Source: Solanum dulcamara (taxonomy: Eukaryota; Streptophyta; Magnoliopsida; Solanales; Solanaceae). From it: a DNA stretch of 64,000 nucleotides. Shown one piece after another: positions 45,998 through 57,879 of the stretch. The notes beneath the pieces were generated by a model. That model saw nothing but the letters and a program-made list of their open reading frames with translations. It was not told where the DNA came from and did not search any database. The position numbers were made by a program, and so were the translations under genes. The DNA lies in assembly GCF_947179165.1 (NCBI RefSeq), contig NC_077244.1, forward strand, positions 10,170,449-10,234,448. The letters run 5' to 3'. Position 1 is the stretch's first letter, and each line of letters begins with the position of its first letter.

Positions 45998-47843
45998 TGA
46001 TAATGCTCAATTACACCTCTTGAGAGAAATATAGACGATCATTAGTAGTATATTTTATCCAACTAAGAGTCGAGGTCCAACCCACAGGGAATAGGTTGAA
46101 ATACATTCTATTATCTATCACTATTCATTCACAGTTGCTACTTCGCGAAAATAAACTTGCATAAAGTAAATATGGGGGTTTGTTTCTGTTTTAGAATCAA
46201 AATAATGATGCGGTGAAAAATAAACAAGATTGAAGTTGTAAATATATGAAGACTTGACTAGGATTGTGTTCCCATGACTTATAAGTTAATAGGCTAATCA
46301 TATTCATGATATCATTCATTGTATTACAGGCAAAATCTAGCGAGTTAGGTAACATCTAATTTACCTCCCGGTCCTTCTTAGACGTATCTCATTCATCTTT
46401 TCCAAGTCTCAGAATGTATATTTTAATAACCCTCTCCCTGGATATCAGAGTACTATCTCCTCCCAGTCTCAAGTAACTTAGACGAAGTTTATCCCTTCTT
46501 TCGAAGACAAACTCTCCTAATTTCTGTTGTGAAGTCATTTCCTAATCACTACCTCCCTCCTGGGAAAGCAACGAATACAGGAAAGTTCTTAATATGTGTG
46601 CTCAATAAGAAAGACTTTTGAATGAACATATCACAATACATGCAAAAACAATTCCCAAATATTAATCTTACGTTTGCCTATTCTAGGTAAGTCGTCATAG
46701 TTCTCACAACCCTAGTTGTGGGTTTAGACTTGCATAATTTCGATGGATAATTCAATAAAAAATGAATGAAACATGTATTAGAAATCTTATAAACACCACC
46801 GAATCAAAATTACAATTGAAGATTAAACATGAGTCAAAATACCAAAACAAGAATCAAAAGAAACCAAGTGTTGTCACTTTCGCTCAAATCTGTCCCGTGT
46901 CATTTTGATGAAGGAAAATCTCCCAAAATAATGTTTGAGTCGTGTATTGCAGGCTCAAAAAAGTATGTAAAACGTGTGAACAGTATAGGAAAAGTTTACC
47001 CTAAAAACATAACATAAGAGGCTATTTATAGAAACCTAAAACTAGTCCAAAACCAACTAGGAAAAGGAAACATGATGAACTTCGGATAGCTCTGGACGGG
47101 AGCCACCACGGCCAGTAGTGGGCACCATGGCTCGTAGTTTCCTTCCTTGGTTATTTCCTTAGCCTTTTATGGTTGGTCATCCCACCACAACCAGTGGTGA
47201 GGAACACAGCTCGTGGTGAGGCCCTTGGTGATTGCCTTGGCCATGTTGCTCCTTGCTTTGGCTCTTGGTGATTGTCTTTTCCTTGCCACTTCTTTCCTTT
47301 GATTTTTGATGTCTGGCCACACCACCATAGTGTCCACCATTTCTTGTGGTGAGTCTTCCTTTGTGTGAGCCTTAGCCAATTTCTTGGCAGCTTACTAGAG
47401 AGCCCTCTTCACGGATTGGAGGTGATTTCAAGGACAATACTGCCTACCACGGCGCGTGGTGTCTTTCTTGGTGGGCATACTTGGTCAAAACATGTTGATT
47501 TAATCTCCCAATACCCATTCCAAGGTCCTTCAAGTTCCGTACAAGTTCATTCTTTTAGTTCTCCTTTTAATTTGTCGCAAAACCTTGCAAAAATCAAGTC
47601 AACCTAGAACTTGTTGCATATTTTCTCTCCTTTTGATCTCATATCTACACCAAGCTACCAACATCCTTCAAGATCAATCAAATTTCCGCATACACCATGA
47701 AAAATACCATCAATGCAAGCATGCTTCAATTTTCTGGAAAAGTAACTAAAAACACATATCAAACTAACAAAATGCACTTAAGAACTTACAACAACTCCTT
47801 GTTTTGAGCGTCATAAATGTCGTATTTCGGCGACAAATAATCA
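45998..47843 (-). repeat. Element B left LTR (3' LTR in element direction)
   Basis: Begins TGATAATGCTCAATTACACC and ends about CGACAAATAATCA on the plus strand. 1846 bp, colinear with the right LTR except for the cox1 insert at 50295-50369. Confidence 0.85.
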
Positions 47844-49735
47844 CCCTCAACTTAGAATTATTGCTTGTCCTCCAGACATAACAAAACCTCAAACAAAACA
47901 ATTTACAAATACAAGAAACTCATAGGAAACATATAGTAGCCCTGCAACATAAAACTCATGCCCAACTACCCTCATGCAATGCACTCATTCTCTATCCACC
48001 TTCTAGGATTACATCACGATATTGTACTATCCATAGTGTAAACAAATCTATGCAAATTGTCATACACTAGTCAATTTTTCAACCAAATAACACAATCACA
48101 GTGCCCTCACTACAAAGAAGTCTCTCACACAGTGTATATAAGCAAACCGGAGACTGAAACAAGATTACTCGCACTCTCAAAAGAAGTTCAAAACAATGCA
48201 AAAGTAAATACCATAACCTTGCCCTTATTTTCAACACTTCAACTCTTGAATAACCTTTTTAGGATAACAATAGGACTTTTTAGGCTTGTAACTTAAGCTC
48301 GAGTTTAGGTAGGATATATTTTGGATAAAAGTGACTACTTTGCCCCTCCAAATGTTACTTTGGCTTGGCTACTTAATTTTTCAGCCCCCTAAACTCTTGT
48401 AGTTCCCTTATTACCTTATTTATTCTTCTCGGGACTGATTTTCTCTTTTGTTCATTCTTATTTTTTTTCCTTTATGACTCATTTTTGAACTTGTTTTCTT
48501 TTTTTACCTCTAGCCACACACATGCTTTTCTTGTATTCTCATTCCACAATTCTTTTCATACCCTAACTTCTCTGTTTACCTTATAGTAGCTACCCTCAAC
48601 TCAGGCTATTGGCCTGAGTTGAAGTACATAATCACCTAGGAGGGACTAGGGCCAAGATAAAGGTTCACAAAACTGATTCTCCTTATAGTAGCCACCCTCA
48701 ACTGAGGCTTATAGCCTGAGTAGATGTACACATTGTCTTTAGAGGGGCTGTGGCCAAACTTTGGATTCATAGATTGCAAGGGAAGGTGAATTTGGGTTAA
48801 TCAATAAAAAGGTTCATTAAAGCTCAAACTTTTGGTTCAAGGGGTACAATTTTATTTGTTTGGTTAAATTTAGGCTAAGTTACTCATAATCAAAAAAGGC
48901 CTATGATCCTGTCCTAATCCATCTATCCAATTGTTTCAGTGAGACTAATAAGGCAAGTTTTAGCTTACAAATGCATCAATCAAACTACACAAATTTAGCT
49001 CGCACACACATGGAACTGATCTTATGATATTTAGCACTAATCAACATAGTCATAACTATAAAATCACCATGTATAATGTTACAAAGATCTCAGAAAATCC
49101 GCTATCACATTTCAGATGTAATCACATAGTTTTTAAGAAAAATTTAAAATAGGCCATCTTTTACTTTCATGTGTTACTACAAACTTCTATATGTACTCAT
49201 ATTCACACAAAAAACCTAAACATGCCAGTTCTACTAGATAATACACCTTCAAAGAAAAGAAACATGGATAGAAAAACTCCAAAGGGTTTCAGGATGCCCC
49301 ACTCCCTACTAAAATTTATGCATTGTCCCAATGCACTAAAAAACTACAAGGTCTAAAACAAAGGAAGTGAGCATACTTGTGATGCCTTTGGAATCAGTAA
49401 TAGGTTACCTGACTACTCAGACTTCATCAAGTATCCACATGGGTTTCCTCCCATGAAGTGCCTGATTTAATGTCGTGACACAACGTAATGTACTAGATTA
49501 CTCAGACTTCAACAATTTTCCACATGGGTTGCCTCCCACAAAGTGCCTAATTTAACATTGCGACATGACCTAATTTACTTGGTTACTCCTTCCTTGGGTT
49601 TTTCGCTAACTTGATCCCTGTAGTAACCAAAATAAAAAACATAAACCAACAGTAAAACTAAGAAATACAACTACAACCTAAAGTGCTCATTAATAGACTA
49701 TTTCAAAACCTTATTCCCCAGCAACGACACCATTT
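47844..49735 (-). other. Element B internal region, non-coding
   Basis: No open frame longer than about 80 codons and no gag/pol similarity on either strand. It shares with element A a ~101-bp direct repeat (CCTTATAGTAGCTACCCTCA at 48588 and a close copy at 48689) and a ~90-bp duplication (forms of ACTCAGACTTCATCAAGT and CACATGGGTTNCCTCCCA at 49418-49550). It is nearly equal in length to the A internal region (1892 against 1834 bp). Confidence 0.8.
49714..49732 (-). other. Element B primer binding site (tRNA-Asp type)
   Basis: The minus strand reads TGGTGTCGTTGCTGGGGAA three bases after the 5' LTR. It differs from the Tat/Athila-type site TGGCGCCGTTGCCGGGGA at three positions, all C-to-T changes. 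Confidence 0.8.
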
Positions 49736-51648
49736 TGTTAATGCTCAATTACACCTCTTAAAAGAAATATAGACAATCGTTAGTAGTATTTTACTCAACT
49801 AAGAGTCGGGGTCTAACCCACAGGGATTTGGTTGAAAAAGTTCCATTAGCTATCACTATTCAGTCGTAGTTGCTACTTCCTGAAAATAAACTTGCGTAAA
49901 ATAAAAATGGGGGTTTCGTTGTGTTTTACAAACAAAATAATAATGTGATGATAAATAAACAAGATTAAAGATATAAGCTATATGAAGACTAGACTAGGAT
50001 TGTGTTCCCCATGACTTGTAAGTTAATTGGCTAATCATATTCATGATATCATTCATTGTATTGCATGCAAAATCTAGCGAGTTAGGTAACATCTAATTCA
50101 TCGCCCGGTCCTTCTTATATGTATCTCATTCATCTCCTCCCGATATCAGAATGTATATTTTACTAACCCTCTCCCTGGATCTCAGAGTACTATCTCCTCT
50201 CGGTCTCAAAGAACTTAGACAATGTTTATCCCTTCTTTCAAAGCCAGACTCTACAAATTTCTATTGTAAAGTCTTTTCCTAATCACTACCTTCACTTTTA
50301 TTATCACTTCCGGTACTGGCAGGGGCAATTACCATGTTATTAACCGATCGAAACTTTAATACATCCTTTGAAAGCAATGAATACAGGCAAGTTCTTAAAG
50401 TGTGAACTCACTAAAAAAGACTTTTCAATGAAGAAATCACAATAAATGCAAAAACAATTCACAAATATCAACCCTACATTCTCCTATTCTAGTTAAGTCA
50501 TTATGGTTCCCACAACCCTAATTGTTGGTTTAGCCTTACATAATTTCGATGGATAATTCAATAAAAAATAAATGAAACATGTATTATAAATCTTATAAAC
50601 ACCAATGAATCAAACTTACAATTGAATATTAAACCTTGTGTTAAAACACGAAAACAAGAATCAAAACAAATCAAGTGTTTTTACTTTCTCTCAAATCTGT
50701 CCCGTGTCACTTTGATGAAAGAAAATCTCCCAAAATAATGTTTGATTCGTGTATTTGAAACATTAAAAAGGTAGGTTAAATGTGTGAAAAGTATAGAAAA
50801 AGTGTACCCTAAAAATATAACACAAGAGGGTATTTATAGAAACTTAAAACTAGTCCTAAACCAACTAGGAAAAGGAAACTCGATGGAGTTTGGATTGCTC
50901 TAGACGGGAGAATCCATGACAAGTGGTTGGCACCACAGCTCGTGGTAGCCTTTCTTTATGATTTCCTTATCCTTTTATGGCTGGCCATCACACCACGGCA
51001 CCCACCACGGCTAGTGGTGAGGACCACAACTTGTGGTGAGGCCCTTGGTGGTTGCCTTGGCCATGTTGCTCCTTGCTTTGGATCTTGGTGATTTCCTTGT
51101 TCTTTCCACTTCTTGCCTTTGTGTTTTGATGGATGTCCACACCACCACGGTGCCCACCACGGATCGTGGTGAGGCTTTTTTGGTGTGAGTCTTAGCTAAT
51201 TTCTTGGCATCTAACTAGAGAGACTTGTTGATAGATTAGAGGTGCTTTTCATGGCCAATACTGCCTACCATGGCTCTAGTGGCTGTCTTGGTGGGAATAC
51301 CTATCAAAACATGTTGATTTAATCTCCCAACACCAATTTCAATCTCCAGCAAAGTTCGTTATTTGAGTTATTCTTTCAAGTTGTCGCGAACCTTGTCGAA
51401 CTCAAGGCAACCTAGAACTTCTTGCATATTTTGCCTTTGTTTTGACCTCATCTGAACACCAAGATACAATATCCTTCAAGATAAATCAAATTTCCACATA
51501 AACCATGCCAAATACAATCAACCCAAGTGTTCTTCAATTTTCCTAAAAACTAACTAAAAATACATATCCAACTAATAAAATGCGCTTAAGATATTACAAT
51601 ACCTCCTTATTTTAAGCGATGTAAATGTCAAATTTTGGAGACACATCA
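49736..51648 (-). repeat. Element B right LTR (5' LTR in element direction)
   Basis: Begins TGTTAATGCTCAATTACACC and ends GGAGACACATCA on the plus strand. It is about 65 bp longer than the left LTR because of the insert at 50295-50369. Confidence 0.85.
50295..50369 (+). other. cox1: Nuclear copy of a mitochondrial cox1 fragment (NUMT)
   Basis: Read in frame from 50295 the plus strand encodes 25 residues of cytochrome c oxidase subunit I, including [20 protein letters not shown], a conserved stretch in a transmembrane helix and following loop. The other three LTRs of this family read straight through this place (46547 CACTACCTCCCTCCTGGG, and likewise near 15758 and 19299). Here about 10 bp of LTR are replaced by the mitochondrial piece. 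It is filler DNA, most likely captured when a double-strand break was repaired after element B had inserted. It is not a gene: there is no start, and the frame ends in LTR sequence on both sides. Confidence 0.9.
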
Positions 51649-51653
51649 GCAGT

Positions 51654-51945
51654 CATAGGCTGGATGAGGCCGACTTCACCTATCGAGATTTACAGTTTCA
51701 TGGGATGTGTTGGTTTTTATAGATAATTTTTGTAGGGTTTCTCCACCATTGTTGCTCTTTTGACAAGACTGACTCACAAGGTTATGGATTTTCCTTGGTC
51801 TTATAAGTGTGAGGAGAGCATTCAATATCTTAAGAATTTATTGACTTCAGCCGACTTCACCATATATTGTGATGCTTTCAGAGTTGGCTTAGGTGGAATA
51901 TTGATTCAGAAAGGGAAGGTAGTTGTCTATGCTTCTAGATGTTGA
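51654..51945 (+). pseudogene. E3 RT end and RNase H start, after element B
   Basis: It resumes directly after the second GCAGT. The first bases correspond to the RT connection (GWMRPTSPIEIYSFMGCVGFYR across the junction frame). From 51760 there is an open stretch with SADFTIYCDAFRVGLGGIL, the start of RNase H with its first catalytic aspartate. Stops at 51720 and 51943 and frame changes make it inactive. Confidence 0.85.
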
Positions 51946-52300
51946 AGGCTTATAAGAAAAACTTCCCTACTCACGATTTTGAGTTAGTAACGATGGTGTT
52001 TGTTTTGAAGCTATGGCGTTATTAATTATATGGGGTTCATTATGAGGTATTCATTGATCACTGAAGTCTTCCGTACATCTTCAGTTAGAGTGATCTAAAC
52101 TAGAGACAGTGTAGAGGGCTTGAGTTACTAAAGGACTATAACATAACCATCTTGTATCATCTGGGAAAGGCCAATGTGGTCACCGATTCTTTGAGTAGGG
52201 AGGATCTTATTATAAGAAGTCTTGCAACTATTAGTGTTGACAAAAGTCCCTTACCTAGGGATGTTCAAGTGTTTGACCTATTAATAGGTCAAGTGTAAAC
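51946..52300 (+). pseudogene. E3 RNase H remnant
   Basis: Continues in shifted frames with a form of YEVFIDH (about 52045), LRYIF-like and QRRWLELLKDYDI pieces (about 52090-52150) and LYHLGKANVVTDSLSRE (about 52155-52205), the typical end of gypsy RNase H. It is followed by a short linker (KSPLPRDVQVFDLL). Several stops. The downstream integrase zinc-finger region that should follow is missing. Confidence 0.8.
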
Positions 52301-52329
52301 AATAGTGGCCTAGACGCGTGACTTAGTGG

Positions 52330-53330
52330 ATGTTGATTCCTACATGGATGTGGGAGTGGATTAACATTGACTTTGTTATAGGCTTACCTTCCACCATAGA
52401 TGGTTATGAATCTATTTGACTAGTTGTTGAAAGACTAACTAAGTCTGCCTATTTCATCCCAGTTTGGGTGAAGTATATAGTGAAGAAGATAGCTAGTTGT
52501 TTATCACTCACATCATTCAGCTTTATGGTGTACCTATATGCATCATTTCAAATTGAGGTTCAGTATTTACTTTGCACTTTTGAAGGGCATTAGAGCATGG
52601 TTTGGGTATTAGGCCTGATGTGACTACAAATTTTCACCCACAGACCAAAGGACAATCCAAGCGGACGATTCAAGTATTAAAGGATATGCTTCGAGCTTGT
52701 GTTATTAATTTTGGTGCTAGGTGGGATCAATATTTTTCCATAGCAGAGTTTACCGATAACAAAAGTTATCACTCAAGTATTCAGATGGCCCTATTCGAGC
52801 CTTTGTATGGTAGGTGATGTCGATCTCATATTGGTTGGTTTGATTCATCTAAGGTGGACTTTTTAGACACAAACTTTCATAAGGATGCCATTGTGCAGGT
52901 TTGTATGATTTAGAGTAGGTTGTTGACATCCCAGAGTAGGCAGAAGAGTTATGTAGACAAGAAAGTTCGACTATTCGAATTCATAAAAGGTGATCATGAT
53001 TGGCTTTGAGTGTTGCCCATGAAGGGAGTGATACGGTTTGGGAAGAAGGAAAAGCTTAGCCCTCGATTCATTGGCCTATTTTAAATTTTGGGGCGAGTGG
53101 GACAAGTGGCTTATTGATTGGCCTTGCCACCTAGATTGTCAATTGTGCATCCTATATTCCATGTTTCCATTCTCCGGAAGTATGTTCTAGATGATTACCA
53201 GGTGATCTCCCTTGATTTAGTAGAGTTGGGTCTATATTTGAAATTTAAGGAGGAGCCCATAGCCATTCTTGGTAGAAATGTCCATAAGCTTAGGACCAAG
53301 GAGATAACTTCAGTGAAAGTCCAATAGAGT
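52330..53330 (+). pseudogene. E3 integrase remnant lacking the N-terminal zinc finger
   Basis: It starts at the catalytic core (TWMWEWINIDFVIGLPST at about 52350, with the first aspartate) directly after the RNase H linker. The HHCC zinc-binding region of about 60-100 codons, present in E1 and E2, is deleted. The rest of the core is visible at 52602-52817 (TTNFHPQTKGQSKRT, GARWDQYFSIAEF, NKSYHSSIQMALFEPLYGR). The C-terminal part follows at 53118-53330 (HPIFHVSILRKYV then KEEPIAILGRNVHKL). Stops and frameshifts throughout. Inactive. Confidence 0.85.
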
Positions 53331-53440
53331 CACCGTTCATCTTGAGAGGCGGAGTCCTACATGAGTGCCTGATATCCTCAATTCTGTGACGCTCCAGGTA
53401 CTTTCTATTACTTTGTGGTTCTAGGATGAATATGGTTTTT

Positions 53441-53452
53441 AGTGATGGATGA
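53441..53452 (+). other. E3 polypurine-like stretch before 3' LTR
   Basis: AGTGATGGATGA directly before the LTR start TGTAATAACTCTG at 53453; weak but at the right place. Confidence 0.55.
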
Positions 53453-56044
53453 TGTAATAACTCTGAACATTATTTTTGAATTTTTTTGCAAAATGACCTT
53501 TATATCCATCCTAATACTTTCCCAAGTCATTTTTGATCAGTTTTTGTTGTTGGTTTATGAAATTTTGTTGAAATGTTTTGAGTTTTGGGAGTTTTTGAAT
53601 TTTAAAGAATTAAAGTATTCAAAAGTGGCTTTTGGTACCAATCGGAGATATGAGTCTTGGAATAGAATTTTGTCGATTCAGTTACCTCCAAAATGTGGAA
53701 ATTTGTATGAGAGAGTCGTTGTTTCCAAAATTGGAGTTATATCGGAGATTTGATGTCTTAAGTTGGAAGTTTGAAGAATTTTTAGGTCAAGGTTTGAATT
53801 TTGTCGATATTTGTAGTTCGGATACTCGAAATGGAATTCTAATGATTATGTTGGATTCGAAGGATGATTTTAGACCTAGGAGTGGTTTTGTTTGAATTTT
53901 TATAAGTTCCAAGCTTATTTTTGTATTTTTGGAGACTTGAAATTAGTTTAGTTGTGATTTTTTGGGTTTTGGGTCAAAGAAATATCGAATTAGAATTTCG
54001 GTAATTCCATTGAGTCTGGAACATCGAATTTAGTAGGGTGGCATATAAGGTTTGTGTGCTTGAGAGTCCAAACAAATCCTTGAGTCCAATCTGTGATTTC
54101 TTAGCTAGTGTGTTTACTGATATCTGCTTCAATGTGCTCTTCTCCGTGTTCACAACACTTTCTCTACGTTCTTGAGGAGTCACTTCATTAACTTCTACAT
54201 TCAGGGAAATGGTGTCGTGTTCGCGGTGGGAGTCTCTGTGTTCACGTGGGTGCTACCTCGATCGTAGAGAGTTGAGTTACTCTTCGCGTTCGCGGGATAA
54301 GTTCTCCGTGCTCGCGAAAGTCAAACGTGAGTTGAATAGTGTTTAGTCTCCAATTTGGGAATTTGACCTTATTTCATCATTGTTGGACCTTGGGGAGCTT
54401 GGGAAGGATGATTCTTGATAGATTTTTGAGGGAAACTGACTAGGTAAGCTCTTTTACCATGAATTTATTATTACCCATTGATTAATTTTTGGTTTTATCG
54501 TTAAGTTTTTGGATTTTAAATTAAAGAAATTGGGGTTTTGCAAAAACATTGAAATTTTGATTAAATTGATGTTTCCAAACTGATTTTAACGCCAAATTCA
54601 AAACGGTTTTCGATAATAGATTCCTTATGTTGTAAAAAATGTTTTAAACTAAAAGTTTTCAGATTTACCCTAAACTTCTGGAATCGAGTTTTGGGTCAAT
54701 TTCGGCTCAAATTTCAAAATTATGATTTGGGCGTCGTTAAACTCATATTCTTGTCAGAAATTCATATTTGATTAGATTTTGTCCATTCGGCACCTCGATG
54801 TAAGGGCAAGTCTCAAGTTTTGGACTTGTTGTGATTGAATTCGAGACAAATGTATTTCTAAACCTTCGTTAAGCTTATTGAATTCTTTACTTCTTATTAT
54901 GTGTGTCTGTCGGGGAATGATAAGAATTATGATTCAAACATTACTTGTGGATTGAATGAACTTAAGGATAATGAAAGAGGTAATAAAAAGGAAATTTGAT
55001 AAATCCTAACTATATGTGTAATATGATTTATGATATTGAATTACCTGAAATAGCGTGCCTTGATTATATTGATATGATTTATGAGTTGTTAGGGACATAG
55101 ATGTACATTTCTATATGTGTGATCATGCCTATATCGTACTTGTTCTATGGCATAACTAAAATGAAATGAGAAATATGGGATTGGTCACCTTCTTCGCCAC
55201 AGTGACTATGACAAATAGGGGTTGGGTCACACGTTCTGTGGTAGGTACTATATGAGGGGTCGAGCCACACTCTCCATCGGAGCTTGCCTGGACAAGTATG
55301 GTCCCTATGGGTTTCGAACTGAGATTTAGCAGATGTTTACCGATAAGACAGAGATGGATCATATTATTTGACACAATATTGCATTGCATTGAACTTCATT
55401 AAATGTTTGTGGGTTCGTGTTTACCTCTGTGATAACCTTATGACTGATATATATTGACACTTGAAAGACTTAACTGAAATATTGATAACTGTTGTAACCT
55501 ATGTTCTACTTGTAATATAAACTGCTAGATTGGGTTGGTTTGTGTGTAGGTTCTAGTGGTGGAGGTTCGGTTAGTGTGGTAGGGGGTATTTGATTTTTAT
55601 ATAGGTTTCCTTATGTTTAGTCTTATGCTTACAGGGTATCATGGTGTTGGTACTCACCCTTGCTTCTACATTTCTGTAGGGTGTGAGCCCGGATCTGTGT
55701 GATATCTTCTTACTTCCATCCATCTCTGAGGATATGATCTAGAGTAATTGAGGTATATGTTAGATCACTTCGGCGAGCACCTATACTCTTATCATATGTT
55801 TTAGTCCAGTTTTGTTAAAAAGATATTGAGACTTGTGTTTCTTTCCGCATTCTATGTAGTATCTAGAGGCTTGTACATGTGACAACCAATCTTGGGAGAT
55901 TTTTGAGATTATTTACCTGTTTTTGATTAAGTTAAATCTCATTTTACTGTATTTACTTCCGCAATTACTTTTTGTTAGGTTTTAAGAATACTTGTCTCAA
56001 TAGGTTTAGATAAGTGTCATCACACCCAAACTCGAATCTTGACA
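53453..56044 (+). repeat. E3 3' LTR
   Basis: A 2592-bp LTR, TGTAATAACTCTG to AATCTTGACA, followed by TTTTA (56045-56049), the target-site duplicate. Colinear with the two parts of the 5' LTR; the many substitutions between them imply an old insertion. It contains a ~50-bp tandem repeat near 55170-55280. Confidence 0.85.
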
Positions 56045-56049
56045 TTTTA

Positions 56050-57692
56050 GGCCTAGGGAGAGTTCCTGTGTATTTTTCGGAAGCTTGGAGGACATTTCAT
56101 TATTTTTGAGTCTTAGAATTATTTTGGTCGCGACTTGTTGGATTCTAGGCCACGAAAACCTGAAATTCAAATTTTGATAGTTCTATTGAGTCTGGAACGT
56201 CCAATTTAGTATGGTAGAATATATGGTTTGTGTGTACAGGATTCTGATTGACTGACCAGATATTAATTAAGGTAAGTGACTTCTAAAACCCCATAAATAT
56301 TATAGATTACTTTAACTTGCTTTCGTATATGTGTGAGGGTGTATTGGGAATAGTGTATTAGGATAATAATCATGTGAATTGTGCCTAATGAAAGATTGGG
56401 TAATAAAAAGGTTATGCATGTTGTGATGTTGATCGGAAATGTGAACTCCTTGAGTTGTACTTGGCATGAACTTGAAGAAATGCTATGATAGCCTAAATGT
56501 GAATATGAAATTGATGAAATTGTCATTTGGTCATTGTTGAATATGAGAATTGATTTGAAAATACTTACTCACTGATTGATAAATAATTATGATAAAAGGG
56601 GTAATAAAATGAAGACTTGATGACTTATAAGGATGTAAATAATTTACTTGTTGATATAGATATACTATTGATAGTGTGGAGTGAATTTCATTAGATGAAT
56701 TGTATTGTAACTGTGGACACTATCTTTCTCTAATTATTTCTGTGAACATTCTTATTTGTATTGGTTCTGAAATAGTGTGATGAGACCCAATTTATGACTA
56801 TGCCAATGGAAAATGATTCTGTCAATTGATACTTATGCCAGTGGGAAATGGTTACGGCAATTGATACTTTTGATGATGGAAAAATATTTCGATGATACTA
56901 ATGAGAAATGGTTCCATTGATTGATGATGATGATATAGATAGGAAATAGTTCTGGTGGATACATGGTCCTTGTGCGACCCCCATGGGTTTCAGTCTATTA
57001 TACAATAGATGTGTATAATTAAGACAAACATGCATCACTCTGTGTGCCATCACATTGCATTGCATTCCATCTTATCTGTCATTATGAAGTTGTGTATATG
57101 CTCCATGTGTTTATGTGATTAATATAGTTGATATTGATATGACTTATTCTATTATGATGATGAGCTATTATTGATCTATATGTTGTATGAACTATGTAGT
57201 ATAAATTGGGCTGATTTCTGTGCAGGTTGTAGTTGAGGAGGTTTAGTTGGAATGAAAGGAGTTCTAGTGTCTATTAGATTTTTTTGGTTTTGTTAGTTGG
57301 CTAGATGAGTACCATGTTTTTTGCTACACACACCTTGCTATCTACACTTGTGTAGGTCCCGAGCCCTAACAATGACTCTATTTTCACCTTGTGAGGAGAC
57401 TTGAGAGGTAGTTGATTGATGCCACCGATCTCTGTGTTCCTTTTTATTATGCTTTGTTCTATTCAAGTGAAAAAGACATTGAGACTTGTACTTATTTTCG
57501 TTTATGTTATAATAGAGGCTTGTACATATGACAACCAGTCCTTTGAGTGTATTATAGTTGACTAAGACTTCTGATTTTATATATTTATCTATCTATTTAA
57601 ACTCCTTCCACATTATATTTTTGTAAATATTAGGTATAAATTGACTTGTTCGGTGGGAATAGATAAATTTCTCACACCCAAATATCGATATA
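56050..57692 (+). repeat. E4 5' LTR, second part
   Basis: Resumes the E4 LTR exactly where 34123 stopped (GATTTTA then GGCCTAGGGAG). It contains a ~40-bp tandem repeat (about 56795-56960, forms of GGAAATGGTTNCGTCAATTGATAC). It ends ATCGATATA at 57692, a mutated LTR end. Confidence 0.8.
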
Positions 57693-57695
57693 AAA

Positions 57696-57707
57696 TAGTG
57701 TTAGAGC
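57696..57707 (+). other. E4 primer binding site, decayed
   Basis: TAGTGTTAGAGC matches TGGTATCAGAGC at 9 of 12 positions. It is followed by the same leader as in E3 (CCAGGTTTATAGGTCTTAC). Confidence 0.7.
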
Positions 57708-57879
57708 CCCAGGTTTATAGGTCTTACGTGTACAAACCAAGTCTAAGTAGAGCCTCGAGGATCGTTATGAAGACTTCTGTACTTATCTTAGAGAGGCTAT
57801 TAAGACTATTAGGAAACTTTCTTTATTTATTCTTTCTTATCGTGAGTGGTTGTAGTCGTAAGTGCTGAGTGTCATATGT

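Larger units (their letters stand above)
45998..51648 (-). mobile_element. Element B: complete non-autonomous Tat/Athila-like LTR element, minus strand
   Basis: A 5651-bp element flanked by GCAGT (45993-45997 and 51649-51653) inside the E3 RT gene. Left LTR 45998-47843, internal 47844-49735, right LTR 49736-51648. On the minus strand the right LTR is the 5' LTR and is followed by a tRNA-Asp-type primer site (49714-49732); the left LTR is preceded by AAGTTGAGGGTG. The internal region has no coding capacity, so replication must have used proteins of another element (inference). The LTR U3 carries CCACGG/CCGTGG dyad motifs. Its right LTR holds a mitochondrial cox1 fragment. Element A is a more decayed sister. 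Confidence 0.9.
34124..56044 (+). mobile_element. Element E3: plus-strand gypsy element with three nested insertions
   Basis: It starts TATAATGAACC at 34124 and ends ATCTTGACA at 56044, flanked by TTTTA (34119-34123 and 56045-56049). Order: 5' LTR (34124-34350 and 37464-39981), primer site, gag, protease, RT, RNase H, integrase, polypurine stretch, 3' LTR (53453-56044). Inserted into it are S1 (34351-37458), S2 (42337-45371) and B (45998-51648), each with its own 5-bp duplication. Without these, E3 is about 10.1 kb. All genes are broken by stops, and part of the integrase is missing. Gene order and motifs are Ty3/gypsy, probably chromovirus. Confidence 0.85.

Noticed and set aside
50295..50369. 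A functional cox1 gene or exon
   Set aside because: Only 25 codons, no start, bounded by LTR on both sides; a nuclear fragment, not a gene.
56263..56526. 87-codon minus-strand open frame with hydrophobic stretches
   Set aside because: Antisense to the E4 LTR; composition reflects AT-rich DNA, no family recognised.
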